Shown: in pieces, positions 23,101 to 35,400 of the stretch
Layout of the letters: every line of letters begins with the position of its first letter
How positions within the stretch are numbered: position 1 is the stretch's first letter
NCBI GenBank assembly: GCA_028023455.1
Contig: JAQFVV010000279.1
Span: 60,001-124,000 of the forward strand
Length of the DNA: 64,000 nucleotides
Origin: Epiperipatus broadwayi
Lineage: Eukaryota; Onychophora; Udeonychophora; Euonychophora; Peripatidae
Reading direction: 5' to 3'
Translations under genes and position numbers: made by a program
The notes under the pieces: generated by a model
Databases searched by the model: none
The model's input: only the letters and a program-made list of their open reading frames with translations
Told to the model about the DNA's origin: nothing

Positions 23101-24658
23101 CTGGATGTAATCACTATTTATTGCTAATAAAAAAAATTTTTTGTTGAAATGAAAAAGCAAATATTTTCAAATAAAAGTTGAATGTGTACTTTTTTTATTT
23201 ATCAAAAAACAAACATTTAATTTAATTTTACAAAAGTAAAAAATAAGTACTTAAATAAATTATGTATAAAGTTGCATTCTCAATTTCTCAAAAGTGAAAG
23301 TCAATTTAGTAAAAAACACTGTATATGCATGATAAATACTGAAATCTTTAATCTTCATCAATTGACTTTTCACTGAAAGATATTTGACATTTAGCTATTT
23401 TAATTAAAAATAATATCAATCCGAGCACATTTTATTTCTGGTTTGGCCATCAGATAAATTTAAACCTGAAAAATGAAATGTGCAGATAATTACAAATGAT
23501 GCTTTGTGAGTTCAATTGTATCATCAGTGCAAAATAACCGAATTTCAGCAAGATTAATAATTATTATTATTTATATATTTAAATTGATATTGACATAATC
23601 CAAACATTTTTATTTCATTTTTCTCATTAACACCTTTTTAAGTTTTGTAGCCAATCAGAATGATATTGATGATAAAATTCACAAGCACAAAGGAACTTAT
23701 GTGGCATTTGAATAATTTGTTGTTCATAGTTATAATGCAATTTTTAGAAGAAACTGATAAATACATATTTTAGTTTCATTTCCATTGTTAGATGGCAGGT
23801 GTTAAAAAGAAACACAAAGCTTTTTGGTTGAAGGATTAATTTGCAAAATTTAAATGGCACAAATGGATCACCTGTTGACATTTTATTTAACAAGTTAATA
23901 TGATCTTAAAGATATTTTTTACTTCAAAATAGTTTTTGATCATTTGGACAATGTCATATTATTTTTTATAATTGTGTGGCATGTTTAGAAAAATTTTAAC
24001 ATGAGAAGAAGTAAAAATGTTATTCTAGTTATTACAAAAGAAGATTATTCTTTTTTTAATTATTTAAAAAAGTATTTATCTATTTTATGTTATTTGAGTT
24101 ATGTTAAAAATTATTTTATAAATAGTTATGTTAAAAATAGTTATATTTTGATAACAATCTTCATTCAAACTGAAATCTGCATGTATGAAAATTTACAATT
24201 AAATATCACAAAGTCTTGATTGTTTTATGTTGTTTTTTTTCAAGCAAAGTTTTAAAAAGATAACTATATTTCCTCTTAAATTCCTTATTTTCTATAACAA
24301 TTTATTAGATAATGCATATATAAATTTTAATATTACAAAGTTCTGTAGTGATAAATGTTGAAATTAATATTTATGTATTATTATTATATTATTATTAAAA
24401 CATAAAGATATAATGAATAAAATAAAATATAAATCTCTATAATATAAACCAGTCATCAATATAAATGTAATTCAAAAACATTAACATTTTAAATCCAATA
24501 TATAGTCATACTAAATAGCTATAGATGTTTAGATATCAACAATAAAACCCAATTAAATATACACATACACTTAATTTACAATGACCATATATTACCTAAA
24601 AACTCTCTTACATGAAAAGATACAAAACTTTTCATCTATTAACCACTTTTTGTATTTT
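23101..24658. other. Unassigned AT-rich DNA
   Basis: No supported gene. A 72-codon plus-strand frame at 24001-24219 is extremely AT-rich and has no recognised motif. Confidence 0.45.
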
Positions 24659-24678
24659 ATTATATATATATATAAAAA

Positions 24679-24752
<74 letters not shown>

Positions 24753-24762
24753 GGGGGGGAGA
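24659..24762. repeat. Long (TA)n tract followed by GA- and G-rich run
   Basis: About 85 bp, almost purely TA, then AGAGAGAGGGGGGGGAGAG. The poly-Tyr/Ile translation across it is an artefact. Confidence 0.95.
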
Positions 24763-24973
24763 GTCAAAATATTTTTTATACTTTTGCTCTTTATGTATTA
24801 ATGGATTTGTATTTATTTTCTCAATATATTTTATTGTTTCTTTACTTTTGAAGTATATAAATGATTCTAATTTTAGGTCACCTCAACATGCATCCAAGTT
24901 ATGTTGTTTTTTTCTTCCACTGATTTTGCCATATTACAATGCAGGTTTTTCACAGTTTGGACATTATATATAT

Positions 24974-25114
24974 ATGAAAAACAAAACAGGTTTTATATAC
25001 ATAAAAACCTGCTATCACTTGTATTAATGATCAATAGATGGAGCTTTACCAAGACCTCCAAACAAGTGTATTTGTTTACATAAACGTCAGAGTCAATATT
25101 CACTGTCTCTTTCA
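24974..25114 (+). repeat. 141-bp direct repeat, copy A
   Basis: Begins ATGAAAAACAAAACAGG and ends ACTGTCTCTTTCA. The same 141-bp block recurs at 25388-25528 with a handful of differences. After copy A the sequence continues with a CCACCCTCAG...TTTCAAGCTGA segment that resembles one arm of the fold-back element at 25526-25741. Confidence 0.85.
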
Positions 25115-25387
25115 TTTTGCTCCACCCTCAGATCAGCTGATTTCAAGCTGATTTGCTCTCATCAGTGAAGGGATAGGAGTTAGAAACTAAACCTAAATAT
25201 TAACTCCAAGTGTTTATGCAAAACGTTTCTATCAGTTTGCAAGCATGAATTTTTTAGACACCTAAATGTCTTCAAACTCAGCCTATCAAACTAGATAGCT
25301 ATGTGGGTCTGATAACAGTTCAGTTTCTCCACATAATCAAAGCTTCTGCAATCTATATCATTGCAAGAAAACTTTAAAGGTACATTT

Positions 25388-25528
25388 ATGAAAAACAAAA
25401 CAAGTTTTATATATGTAAAAACCTGCTATCGCTTGTATTAATGATCAATAGATGGAGCTTTACCAAGACCTCCAAACAAGCATAATTGTTTACATAAATG
25501 TCAGAGTCAATATTCACTGTCTCTTTCA
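25388..25528 (+). repeat. 141-bp direct repeat, copy B
   Basis: Second copy of the block at 24974-25114, 414 bp downstream. It abuts the left end of the fold-back element at 25526. The two copies may be parts of two members of one composite repeat family, each followed by its own hairpin section, or a local duplication later invaded by the fold-back element. Confidence 0.85.
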
Positions 25529-25741
25529 AACAAGCTTATATTTATGTTAAATCCTCCAAGAAAAAGCATTCAAATAATCTTTATCTAGAATTGCTACCAT
25601 CCCCAGACCAGTTTCAAGCTATGGCTCTCTTCAATGAAGAGCTAGCTCAAAACCAGTCTGGGGATGGGAAAAATCCTAGATAAAGATGATTTGAATGCTT
25701 TTTTTTTGTAGCATTTGTCATAAAAAATAAGCTTGTTTGAG
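25526..25741. mobile_element. Palindromic fold-back element, about 100-bp arms
   Basis: Left end TCAAACAAGCTTA and right end TAAGCTTGTTTGA are exact reverse complements. Pairing continues inward through AAAGCATTCAAAT, TCTTTATCTAG, CCATCCCCAGACC and GAGCTAGCTC-type blocks to a short loop near 25630. It has no protein-coding content, and the 61-codon frame across it is incidental. Transcripts would form a long hairpin. Confidence 0.85.
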
Positions 25742-25808
25742 CTATCGAAATGCTCTTTATATTACATATTGGTAAATGCAAGCTATATAGGTAATGTGAC
25801 ATATAATC

Positions 25809-25964
25809 ATTAAAAACCAGTCAACACTTATACAATCCCAACATTAAAACAATCAATAATATCAAACTGTTGTCAAACAATAAAAGGAAATTGCCTTGAC
25901 AACAGTTTGAGATAGTTGATTGTTATTGATACTGGGATTATCTAAGTGTTGACTAGTTTTTAAC
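25809..25964. mobile_element. Palindromic fold-back element, about 65-bp arms
   Basis: ATTAAAAACCAGTCAACACTT on the left pairs with AAGTGTTGACTAGTTTTTAA on the right. AACTGTTGTCAA pairs with TTGACAACAGTT close to the loop (about 25880-25900). No coding sequence and no clear target duplication. Confidence 0.8.
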
Positions 25965-27170
25965 AATTTGTTTTAAACCCATTTAGCCTTGAACACTATT
26001 ACACTTATATATATATATAGTTTTGGGGTTTAAATTCTAATAAAACTTAAGTTTGATGTAAAAGAATATTCATTTTATATCTAAACCCAAAACAAAAAAA
26101 CTATCAAAGGTTAATAGAGACTACCTGTTTAGTCTCAGGAATATTAGGTATTAATTGATGGTTTCCTGATGACATCAAAAGCTAATGTTATTTCTGTTTA
26201 CATGGATATACTCTTTTAATTTAATTATTTAATAAAATTAAAAATGAATTAATATATATATATATATTGAAATGGGAACCTCCTAATCCCTTGCCGTTTC
26301 ATTATCAATCTAGTAGCTCTCTCATCTGTGTTAGATTCGAACCTCATTTAAACTATAATATGTAAAATAAAACTACAATTTGCTGTCATGGCTTGTCTGA
26401 TCAGCATTATATATTAACATATGAAGGAATGTTATAATTAGATAGGCTTGATAGAATTGTAGCGTATTATTATTATTAGTATCGCATTTATTTTAATAAA
26501 ATACTTTTATTATGTTAAATAATGATAGGGTTCAATTTATTAATAAATTTATTATTTTATTTCGTATGTGGACATATAATCCAACTTATATTTGTAATGT
26601 ATATAGGGTGGCATGATTTAAAACATTAAAATGTATTATATATTTAAAATGTTAAAAGATGAAAATATTTTAAAATGTTTATTTAGAAATGTTAAAAAGG
26701 TTTTCTTTCAAATGTGATGAGAAGTCTTTTTAAAATTAAGTGTTATTTTTTTTCTTAGAATTAAAAGTTGGTTAGAAACAGATTTTGTTGTAAACAAGTA
26801 TGTAATTAATGACTGCACCTACCTTTGGTCAAGTTAAAAAGTCATTTTAAAATCTGGCTAATTGAAATTGCATCAGATATATAAATTTAAGTTATTTTTG
26901 GATTTAACTAATTAAAATTGTTTATGGCAAAATAGTTTTACAAAATAGCCATAAAAGTTATAACTGAAATACTTTAATAGTTTATCAAATATTTAAGATC
27001 AAAATTACATGTTTTTAGAATTTAATTAAAACAGAGTTAAGGAAAAGTTATAACACCTCAGAAACTTATAAGCATATTTGAAATCGTATTGTATGTTAAC
27101 AAAATTATTTAAAAATGTAATCATGGGGCAAAGAAAAATTCTTAAAGGTGTTAAGCTGATAAAAAAAAGA

Positions 27171-27180
27171 TATAAATTGG
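27171..27180 (+). promoter_or_regulatory. Candidate TATA box in the long LTR
   Basis: TATAAATTGG is preserved in both LTRs (second copy at 33322) and is followed about 20-30 bp later by a purine-rich GAGAGCGAAGACAC stretch where transcription could start. It is the best TATA-like site followed by GC-richer sequence. Assignment is inference. Confidence 0.4.
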
Positions 27181-28438
27181 CCACATTTAGAGAGCGAAGA
27201 CACACTGAGATCTATATACTGAGAGATATACTGAGAGAAACACTGAGAGACACAGAGAAAAGATATACTAAAAAGAGACCCCATTTTGAATCACGTGTAT
27301 TTAAAAATAAAATTTAGTTTTGAAGTGAGATGTCCAGCTAATGTGCATTCTTAGCTGTCACTCCATAAGGAGACAACAGATTTGTTTCCATCCGACACCA
27401 TTATAACTAAGAATGTTGCTATAACATGTACAACCTAACCAAAAAAGAATAAGAATGCCGATATAATATCTACAATCTAACTAAAAAAGAATAATAATGC
27501 TGCTATAATATCTACAGACCACCCATAAAAAAGAGCTTTCTGCAAGCCACCCAGAAAACTCACCAATATCCAGCTCAAGTACCTACTAATACCGGTAAAT
27601 CACTTTAAACTGCAGAGCTCAGTACATTTTCTTTATAATTCCATACTACTTTTAAACTCAAGTTAGCTAACTAACCACTCAATATATTTTTAATGTTAAA
27701 GCTTTTTTTATTGTTTTAAAATCTGTAAATGATCCACATGCCTTTAAAATTTCCTTCCTTAAGTAATTAATTAATGTTTTCTACTTTAAACTCTATCACT
27801 GCAGTCATGTCTCTAGTTATTTTTTTATCACATAGTTTTAAATACTTGTTGTATTATATTTATTTTATGATATGCTGACACATCGAAACAGCGGATAATA
27901 CATTTTAATATTTCAAGAAGAGATTAATTAAAACTTCTTCATGTAATTATTTATAATTTTATTTCTGTGCACTGTTTTGAAACCCTCTTATGAAAATAGT
28001 AACGACTCGCTCGTTATTATTTTTTTTTTTTTTTGATAATTGTTTGATTGTAAATTATGCAATGTGGCTTGTTTTAGTGAGGTATTAATTTTTAAATACT
28101 AAGAAATAGACTAACCTTGATAAATATTTATAAGTATATTTGCTATTTAAGTTATTTATTAAACCCCTTCAAATATACTTCCCCTCCTTTTAAATATTAG
28201 TCATTTGATCAATAACAAATTAGAATGAGCTGGAACAGCAAAGATTATCTGTAATTATCCATCTATAGCATATATTTCATTATGCTACCTAAGAGTTGGA
28301 TTCTATTTGATTAAGCTAATAAGCTATTGTTCTTGCCTATTGATGATTAAATTTTATAAAATTCTTTGCTTGGCAGATGTGATTCATTCACTTAAATATT
28401 TTTCTCGTTTTGCTGCCACATATATCTACATATTTAAG

Positions 28439-28800
28439 ATGGAGCCTTGGTTAAGCCCGCACATCTTCCTCTCATAGGGTAGAGCAGTTGCGAAGCCTGA
28501 GTTTAAGACCAGGTTAGCATGTAAGTTCCCTGCCTTTCTGAACTATTTATTCCTTTTCATGCAGCTTAACGATCAGTTTTTAGGGTACTGCATTGGTCAC
28601 AAAAAAACCCTTGATATTCCAATCCATCCACAGAGTGACATTATTATTGTATTTCTGGTGCTATAGTGCATCAGTACATCCAGAGCAGCCAACTCTACCT
28701 CCCTATTTTAGTTCTTTCAGCAATTGTCTGAGATATTTTTAAAAGCCCGGTCAATCTAAGTTATTGTAGCCCATTTTAGGCTAAATAAATAAATATAAAC
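28439..28800 (+). mobile_element. SINE-like insertion carried inside the 5' LTR
   Basis: A GC-richer block runs from ATGGAGCCTTGGTTAAGC to an AAATAAATAAATA tail. It contains GAGTTTAAGACCAGG, which resembles a B box, and a non-tRNA body (TCCATCCACAGAGTGACATT, CAGAGCAGCCAACTC). An A/T-rich simple tail and a B-box-like start suggest a SINE. The same block is at 34578-34940 in the other LTR, so it was part of the element before this insertion. Confidence 0.5.
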
Positions 28801-29589
28801 AGACAAGAAATGTCTACCGTAAGTGTTGACCAAAGTTTAGTTTAATTACTAGTATTCATCCACACATTAATAGGAGTCTGCATATGTTCCACTATAGACA
28901 TGACGTAGTGATAAATTATTTACTTAAATGCTTGCACGCATTTATTATATATATAAATTCGTAAAATAATTGCATTAAAATTGTAACACATCAAAAGCAA
29001 TCTATAACTTTCATCAATTCATAAGATGAATAAGTGTTGCATTCATCTTACTTAAATGTAAATTTATTTATTAATATCTTATAAAAGAATCTGTTTGAAG
29101 AGCATATCTAAAAACTCTTTAGCCATTAAATTCCTGCATGCATTTTCATGTTATGTAATTTGTGATATATATTTTGGATAAAACTTATTATTGGAAAAAT
29201 TAAAACTTTTAGTAAATTAACCTAGTCCACTCTCAGTTTCATTATTCAATCCAATTCTCATTATTGATATTATGTTATAAAATATGCATTATTAAAGGTC
29301 TCCATTAAGTTAGCTATTCATTAGATATGATCAATTAGTAATTTAGTTGAGTCTCATTGTTTTTCCCTGACCTATGTCAGCCACAAATAAAGGAGTATGC
29401 TACATGTAATTTCAAAATAGTCATTCATAGGGTCTTGAGTCTTGGAGTACTGGCTTATGAGTTTAAGTATGGTCAGACTCGGGATGTCACAATTTTAGTC
29501 TGATCAGCTTCAGTCTCTTTTGCTTGGACTCTGAATACTGTTACGTGAATGTACAAACTTGACCATTACATAGTATTTTTTCCTGGGTT

Positions 29590-29607
29590 TGGCACCCAAC
29601 ATGGGGC
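29590..29607 (+). promoter_or_regulatory. Primer-binding site candidate, tRNA-Lys type
   Basis: TGGCACCCAACATGGGGC equals the retroviral/Ty3-type tRNA-Lys1,2 primer-binding site TGGCGCCCAACGTGGGGC except for two G-to-A changes. Both are at CpG positions, the usual decay of methylated CpG. It starts 19 bp after the LTR end, farther than normal, which may reflect a small insertion. It fixes the element's orientation as plus. Confidence 0.75.
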
Positions 29608-30518
29608 TTTGTTAATTATTCCCACACCCTGAAATACCCTGTACAGTATTTAATATATAGTGTTGTTTTTTTCTTTTCTCAATAACACTAAAAAAAATGT
29701 ATATGTATAATATTTTTTTCCAGTTTGTTTCTCTTCATGACCTATCATGAAAATATTTGTAATTCATGTACAATATATTTTTCTGGATATAAAATAAAAT
29801 AAAAATTAATAAATAAATAAATCAGGAGACACATCAATCAATCAATTCCACACACTGAATATGTCATTATATATATATATATATGCATAGTAAAAATTTA
29901 GTTTTTTTTTCATTATTATTAAATATTTTATGAATTTTGTGTAATCTTTTCTGCCCACTGGTGACTGGTGCCCAAGAATGATTTGAACAAGCTATAAGTC
30001 ATCCTCATATAAATTTGTCATCAGAGGTGGAGAAGGAAATGTTCTAAGTTTAAAAGAAAATGAGGACCCATTGTTTTTTTTTTTTTAAAAAAAATAGAAT
30101 TTGATTGGATGAGAATGTAACAAAGTATAGGGTCAAATCAAAAGTTTGAGGTTTGAAACTGTGTAAACTGAATTATGTTATAATCATGAACCACTGAACT
30201 CTATTTAAAAGCAGCTGGAAGAAGAGACCAGGGGTGAGTTAACTTTTTCAATTTATTTAGTAAATTTTAATCATTTGTTAAATTTTTGTAGTCAGATTTG
30301 AAAATATGGGTGGGTCTTAGCAAATAAAATAAAATATAGTGGTATCATTTTTAGGCATATATTATAGAGTTGGGCATAGGAACAAGATGGAAAGTGGACA
30401 GGTCATTTTCATTTGCGAAGTACAGCTATTAGCCTTGTTATAAAAAGTCAAAGTCAAAGTAAATTAATTTAGCTTCACAAAATATATTTTGATAAATAAA
30501 ACAGAATAAAACAGTAAT
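29608..30518 (+). other. Untranslated leader of the LARD-like element
   Basis: About 0.9 kb without a coding frame. It contains a (TA)n run near 29870, and TATTTAAA near 30203 is followed by AGGGGTGAGT, a good match to a 5' splice site. A TTTTTGTAG acceptor-like sequence lies near 30283-30291. An internal promoter or leader intron is possible but unproven. Confidence 0.4.
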
Positions 30519-31717
30519 ATGGAAGAGGAAAGGAAAATAATGAAGTGAGAAATGAAAAGGAAGCGATTACATTAAGGCTTAGGAGAAAAATAACAGAAGA
30601 TAGCAGCAGCATGGACAATGACACAGAAAACATGTATACAAAAGAAGCTGTCATTATATCAAAGGAACCTGCTTCTAGTCCCACAGATGAAGTTAAGAGT
30701 AAATTTCTGGAGATGATTTCAATATTTAAACAAATTAAAACAGATAATGAAAGTGGGTGAGAAGCTTAGACAGGAAACAGAAGAAAGGGATGAGAAGCAT
30801 AGACAGGAAGCAGAAGAAAGGGATGAAAAGCATAGACAGAAAGCAATAGAAAGGGATGAAAAGCATAGAAAGGAGGTTGAGGAAAGGGATCAGAAGCAGG
30901 AAGAAAGAAATAGACAGTTCGAAGATAGAATATGTAAGAAACTGCAGGAATTAAAAATCAGCTGCCAGCTAAAATCTGAAGAAGTTCGGGTGGAACTGAT
31001 GGAGAAATTAGCTAAAAATCAAGAGGAAAATAGCAAGGAAATAGGGGCAATCAAGGAGAAAATTATGACCATCAGAGTGCAGACAGAGTGTCAAGAAGTA
31101 AATCTAGAAGAGAAGGTATCCAAAATGGGGACAGAGATAAGCCTCAAAATTAAGGAATGTGAAGATATACACAAAGATATCAGAGAGGACATGTCTGAAT
31201 TGAGGGAGGACTTTACATATAAAAGTCAGGTAATAGCCCAAGAAGAGATTACCATTGCCAAATCTATTAAGGAACTGAATCTAATGGATGAGACAGAGGA
31301 CCTACAATTTGACAAAGAAATCATAGGTCAAGGCATCAAAAAAAAGAAGACAAAGGGCAAGTGTCAGGTCATGAAGTGGAGAACAAATTAGAAGTGTTAA
31401 AAATTGAGGAAATAAAGATGTCAGAAGAGGATAATGAAGACTGTAATGTTTTGGAGGTTAACAAAGTGACAATATTCGAGAACAAGGAAAGGTCAAGTAC
31501 TGAAGAGAGTGACGGTGAAGAGCCAGTAGACATAGAATTTAAAATGAGAGGATGGGTTGAAAATTTCAGTCGGGAGCTCCGAATGGACAGGATAGCCTTG
31601 GATAAGGAACTCTGGGGACTAGACAGAAAATATGGAAAGAAAAAGGAGAAATGGAAAACAAGCAGAGGAGCGGAAAGTAAGATAAAGAGAAAGAAAAAGG
31701 ACCCATATACTAATTAG
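30519..31717 (+). pseudogene. Gag-like coiled-coil protein, frameshifted
   Basis: Three consecutive frames (30545-30760, 30747-31391, 31361-31717) have the same highly charged, helical character and appear to be one reading frame of about 395 codons. It is broken by shifts near 30530-30545, 30745 and the A run at 31340. The only plausible ATG is at 30519, in a different frame from the codons that follow. The second part contains four copies of an 11-residue unit (RQEAEERDEKH type), then FEDRICKKLQELK and a long coiled coil. The third part is acidic, then basic (KIKRKKKD), with GWVENFSRELR. No zinc knuckle, protease or known capsid motif was seen. Position after the primer-binding site suggests Gag. 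Cellular origin cannot be excluded. Confidence 0.6.
30768..30900 (+). repeat. Four-copy 33-bp tandem repeat coding 11-residue units
   Basis: Units translate as RQETEERDEKH, RQEAEERDEKH, RQKAIERDEKH and RKEVEERDQKQ. An 11-residue (hendecad) spacing favours a straight or right-handed coiled coil. Copies differ mainly by single substitutions, so expansion was fairly recent or is under constraint. Confidence 0.85.
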
Positions 31718-32414
31718 AAGAGGGAGAGGTTCAAAGAGACAGAGAGCATGCTTGATACAGTATCTAAGAAAGCTGGAGAAGATCGACAGAACCAGATAAA
31801 AATAGAGAATTAGGGACAGATTCGAACCCTGTCTCTCAATAATGAAGTATTAGGAAAATAGAGTAAATGATCACATTTAAGCTTAAGAGATTATCAAGAA
31901 TCAGGTGATACTTCTGATAATGATCATGATCTGTTGGGATATTGCTTTAATCTTATCATGGAAGAGATAATTGTGAAACAACCTACAGATCCTACTTAAA
32001 GTTTATAGCAGTATGATGAAGGTTCTGCCCCTCCCCAAACATTATTTTATATATATAAAAGAAAAAAAAAACAACAACTAACATCTCTACCCCATTCTAA
32101 CCATGACAGATAACAGTGTATACTATAATATTGAAGGATTCGTATTTTATTATTTGTGTTATTATATATATATATATTGCAAATTACCACTCTTTTAGTG
32201 TGCATTAGAGTTTGTGACAGGAGAGTTTATGTAAGCTGTGTATAAATTGTTTTAGTGGATGCATCAAGTAAATAAGATTTTTTTGTGCTCAGTTAAACAA
32301 GTCATTTGGATAACAAATATATAAAAAAAATGAATCAAAAGTTCATGATTATAATCCCAAATACACATAAGCAAAGTCATTTTTTTATTGTTTTTTTTTA
32401 ACAAGTTTGCGATG
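31718..32414 (+). other. 3' non-coding interior of the LARD-like element
   Basis: Begins purine-rich (AGAAGAGGGAGAGG) and then becomes AT-rich with a (TA)n run near 32165. At about 31813-31837 the minus strand reads GACAGGGTTCGAATCTGTCC, a tRNA T-arm-like hairpin with a B-box match. No full tRNA is present. Confidence 0.5.
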
Positions 32415-35400
32415 TGAAACGGGAACTTTCTCATCCCTTTCCATTTCATCATCAATCTAGTAGCCCACTCATCTGTGTTAAATTCGAACCTCATTTAAAC
32501 TATAATATATAAAATAAAACTACAATTTGCTGTCATGGCTGTCTGAACAGCACTATATATTTACATTTGAAGGAACACTATAACTAGATAGGCTTGATAG
32601 AATTATAGCGTATTATTATTATTATTAGTATCGTGTTTATTTTAATAAAATACTTTTATTATGTTAAATAATGATAGGGTTCAATTTATTAATAAATTTA
32701 TTATTTTATTTCGTATGTGGACATATAATCCAACTTTTATTTGTAATGTATATAGGGGTGGCATGATTTAAAACATTAAAATGTATTATATATTTAAAAT
32801 GTTAAAAGATGAAAATATTTTAAAATGTTTATTTAGAAATGTTAAAAAGGTTTTCTTTCAAATGTGATGAGAAGTCTTTTTAAAATTAAGTGTTATATTT
32901 TTTTCTTAGAATTAAAAGTTGGTTAGAAACATATTTTGTTGTAAACAAGTATGTAATTAATGACTGCACCTACCTTTGGTCAAGTTAAAAAGTCATTTTA
33001 AAATCTGGCTAATTGAAATTGCATCAGATATATAAATTTAAGTTATTTTTGGATTTAACTAATTAAAATTGTTTATGGCAAAATAGTTTTACAAAATAAC
33101 CATAAAAGTTATAACTGAAATACTTTAATAGTTTATCAAATATTTAAGATCAAAATTACATGTTTTTAGAATTTAATTAAAATGGAGTTAAGGAAAAGTT
33201 ATATCACCTCAGAAAGTTATCAGCATATTTGAAATCAGATTGTATGTTAACAAAATTAATTAAAAATGTAATCATGGGGCAAAGAAAAATTCTTAAAGGT
33301 GTTAAGCTGATAAGAAAAAGATATAAATTGGCCACATTTAGAGAGCGAAGACACACTGAGATCTATATATTGAGAGATATACTGAGAGAAACACTGAGAG
33401 ACACAGAGAAAAGATATACTGAGAAGAGACTCCATTTTGAATCACATTTGTATTTGAAAATCAAATTTAATTTTGAACTGAGATGTCCAGATAGTGTGGC
33501 CATCTTAGCTGTCACTCCATAAGGAGGTGACAGGTTCATTTCCATCCGACACCATTATAACCAAGAATGCCACTATGACATCTATAGCCTAACTGAAAAA
33601 GAAGAAGAATGCCATTATAAAATCTACAATCTAACTGAAAAAGAAAAAGAATGCTGCTATAATATCTACAGACCACCCATAAAAGAAGAGCATGCTGCAA
33701 GACACCCAGAAAACTCACCAAGCTCCAGCTCAAGCACTGGTAAATCACTTTAAACTGCAGAGTTCTGTACATTTTTTTTATAATTCCATACTACTTTTAA
33801 ACTCAATTTAGCTAACTAACCACTCAATATATTTTTAATGTTAAAGCTTTTTTTATTGTTTTGTAAATGATCCACTTGCTTTTAAATTTTCCTTCCTTAA
33901 GAAATTAATTAATGTTTTCTACTTTAAACTCTATCACTGCAATCATGTCTCTAGTTATTTTTTTTATCACATAGTTTTTAATATTTGTTATATTATATTT
34001 ATTTTATGATATGCTGATGCTTTTAAACAGCAGATACTAAATTTTAATATTTCAAGAAGAGATTAATTAAAACCTATTCACGTAATTATTTATAATTTTA
34101 TTTCTGTGTGCTGTTTCAAAACTCTTTTATGAAAATAGTAACAACTTGCTCGTTATTATTTAATTTTTTTTTTGATAATTGTTTGATTGTAAATTTTGCA
34201 ATGTGGCTTGTTTTAGTGAGGTATTAATTTTTAAATACTAAGAAATATACTAACCTTTATAAATATTTATAAGTATATTTGCTATTTAAGTTATTTATTA
34301 AACCCCTTCAAATATACTTCCCCTCCTTTTAAATACTAGTCATTTGATCAATAACAAATTAGATTGAGCTGGAACAGCAAAGATTATCTGTAATTATTCC
34401 CATCTATAGCATATATTTCATTATGCTACCTAAGAGTTGGCTTCTATTTTATTAAGCTAATAAGCTATTGTTCTTGCCTATAGATAATTAAATTTTATAA
34501 AATTCTTTGCTTGGCAGATGTGATTCATTCACTTAAATATTTTTCTCATTTTGCTGCCATGTATATTTACGTATTTAAGATGGAGCCTTGGTTAAGCAAT
34601 CACATCTTCCTCTCATAGGGTAGAGCAGTTGTGAAGCCTGAGTTTAATGACAGGTTAGCATGTAAGTCCCCCACTTTTCTGAACTATTTCTTTCTTTTCA
34701 TGCAGCTTAACAATCGGTTTTCAGGGTACTGGTGTTGGTCACAAAAACCCTTGATATACCAATCCATCCACAGAGTGACATTATTATTGTATTTCTGGTG
34801 CTATAGTGCATTAGTACATCCAGAGCAGCCAACTCTACCTCCCTATTTTAGTTCATTCAGCAATTGTCTGAGATATTCTTAAAAGCCCGGTCAATCTAAG
34901 TTATTATAGCCCATTTTAGGCTAAATAAATAAATATAAACAGACGAGAAACATCTACCATAAGCATTGACCAAGGTTTAGTTTAATTACTAATATTCAGC
35001 CACACATTAAGAGGACTCTGCATATGTTCCACTATAGACATGACGTAGTGATGAATTATTTACTTAAATGCCTGCACGCATTTATTATATATATAAATTC
35101 GTAAAATAATTGCATTAAAATTGTAACACATCAAAAGCAATCTTTGGCTTTCATGAATTAATAAGATGAATAATTGTTGCATTCATCCTACTTAAATGTA
35201 AATTTATTTATTAATGTCTTATAAAAGAATCTGTCCAAAGAGCATACCTAAAAACTCTTCAGCCATTAAATGCCTGCATGCATTTTTACATGTTATGTAA
35301 TTTGTGATATATATTTTGGATAAAACTTATTATTGGAGAAATTAAAACTTTTAGTAAATTAACCTAGTCCATTCTCAGTTTCATTATTCAGTCCAATTTT

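Larger units (their letters stand above)
26268..29570 (+). repeat. 5' LTR of the LARD-like element
   Basis: About 3303 bp, TG...CA. It contains a possible core promoter (TATAAATTGG at 27171) and a GAGA-rich stretch at 27190-27260. A SINE-like block lies at 28439-28800. Small open frames inside (for example 27078-27317) recur in the 3' LTR but have no known domain, and they overlap the presumed transcription start, so they are not called as genes. Confidence 0.9.

Noticed and set aside
24581-25027. 148-codon plus-strand frame
   Set aside because: The centre is a translated (TA)n tract and the rest has no recognised feature.
27078-27317. 79-codon frame present in both long LTRs (second copy 33229-33522)
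   Set aside because: It lies across the presumed promoter and GAGA-rich start region, and the reading ends differ between copies; shared presence only reflects the LTR duplication.
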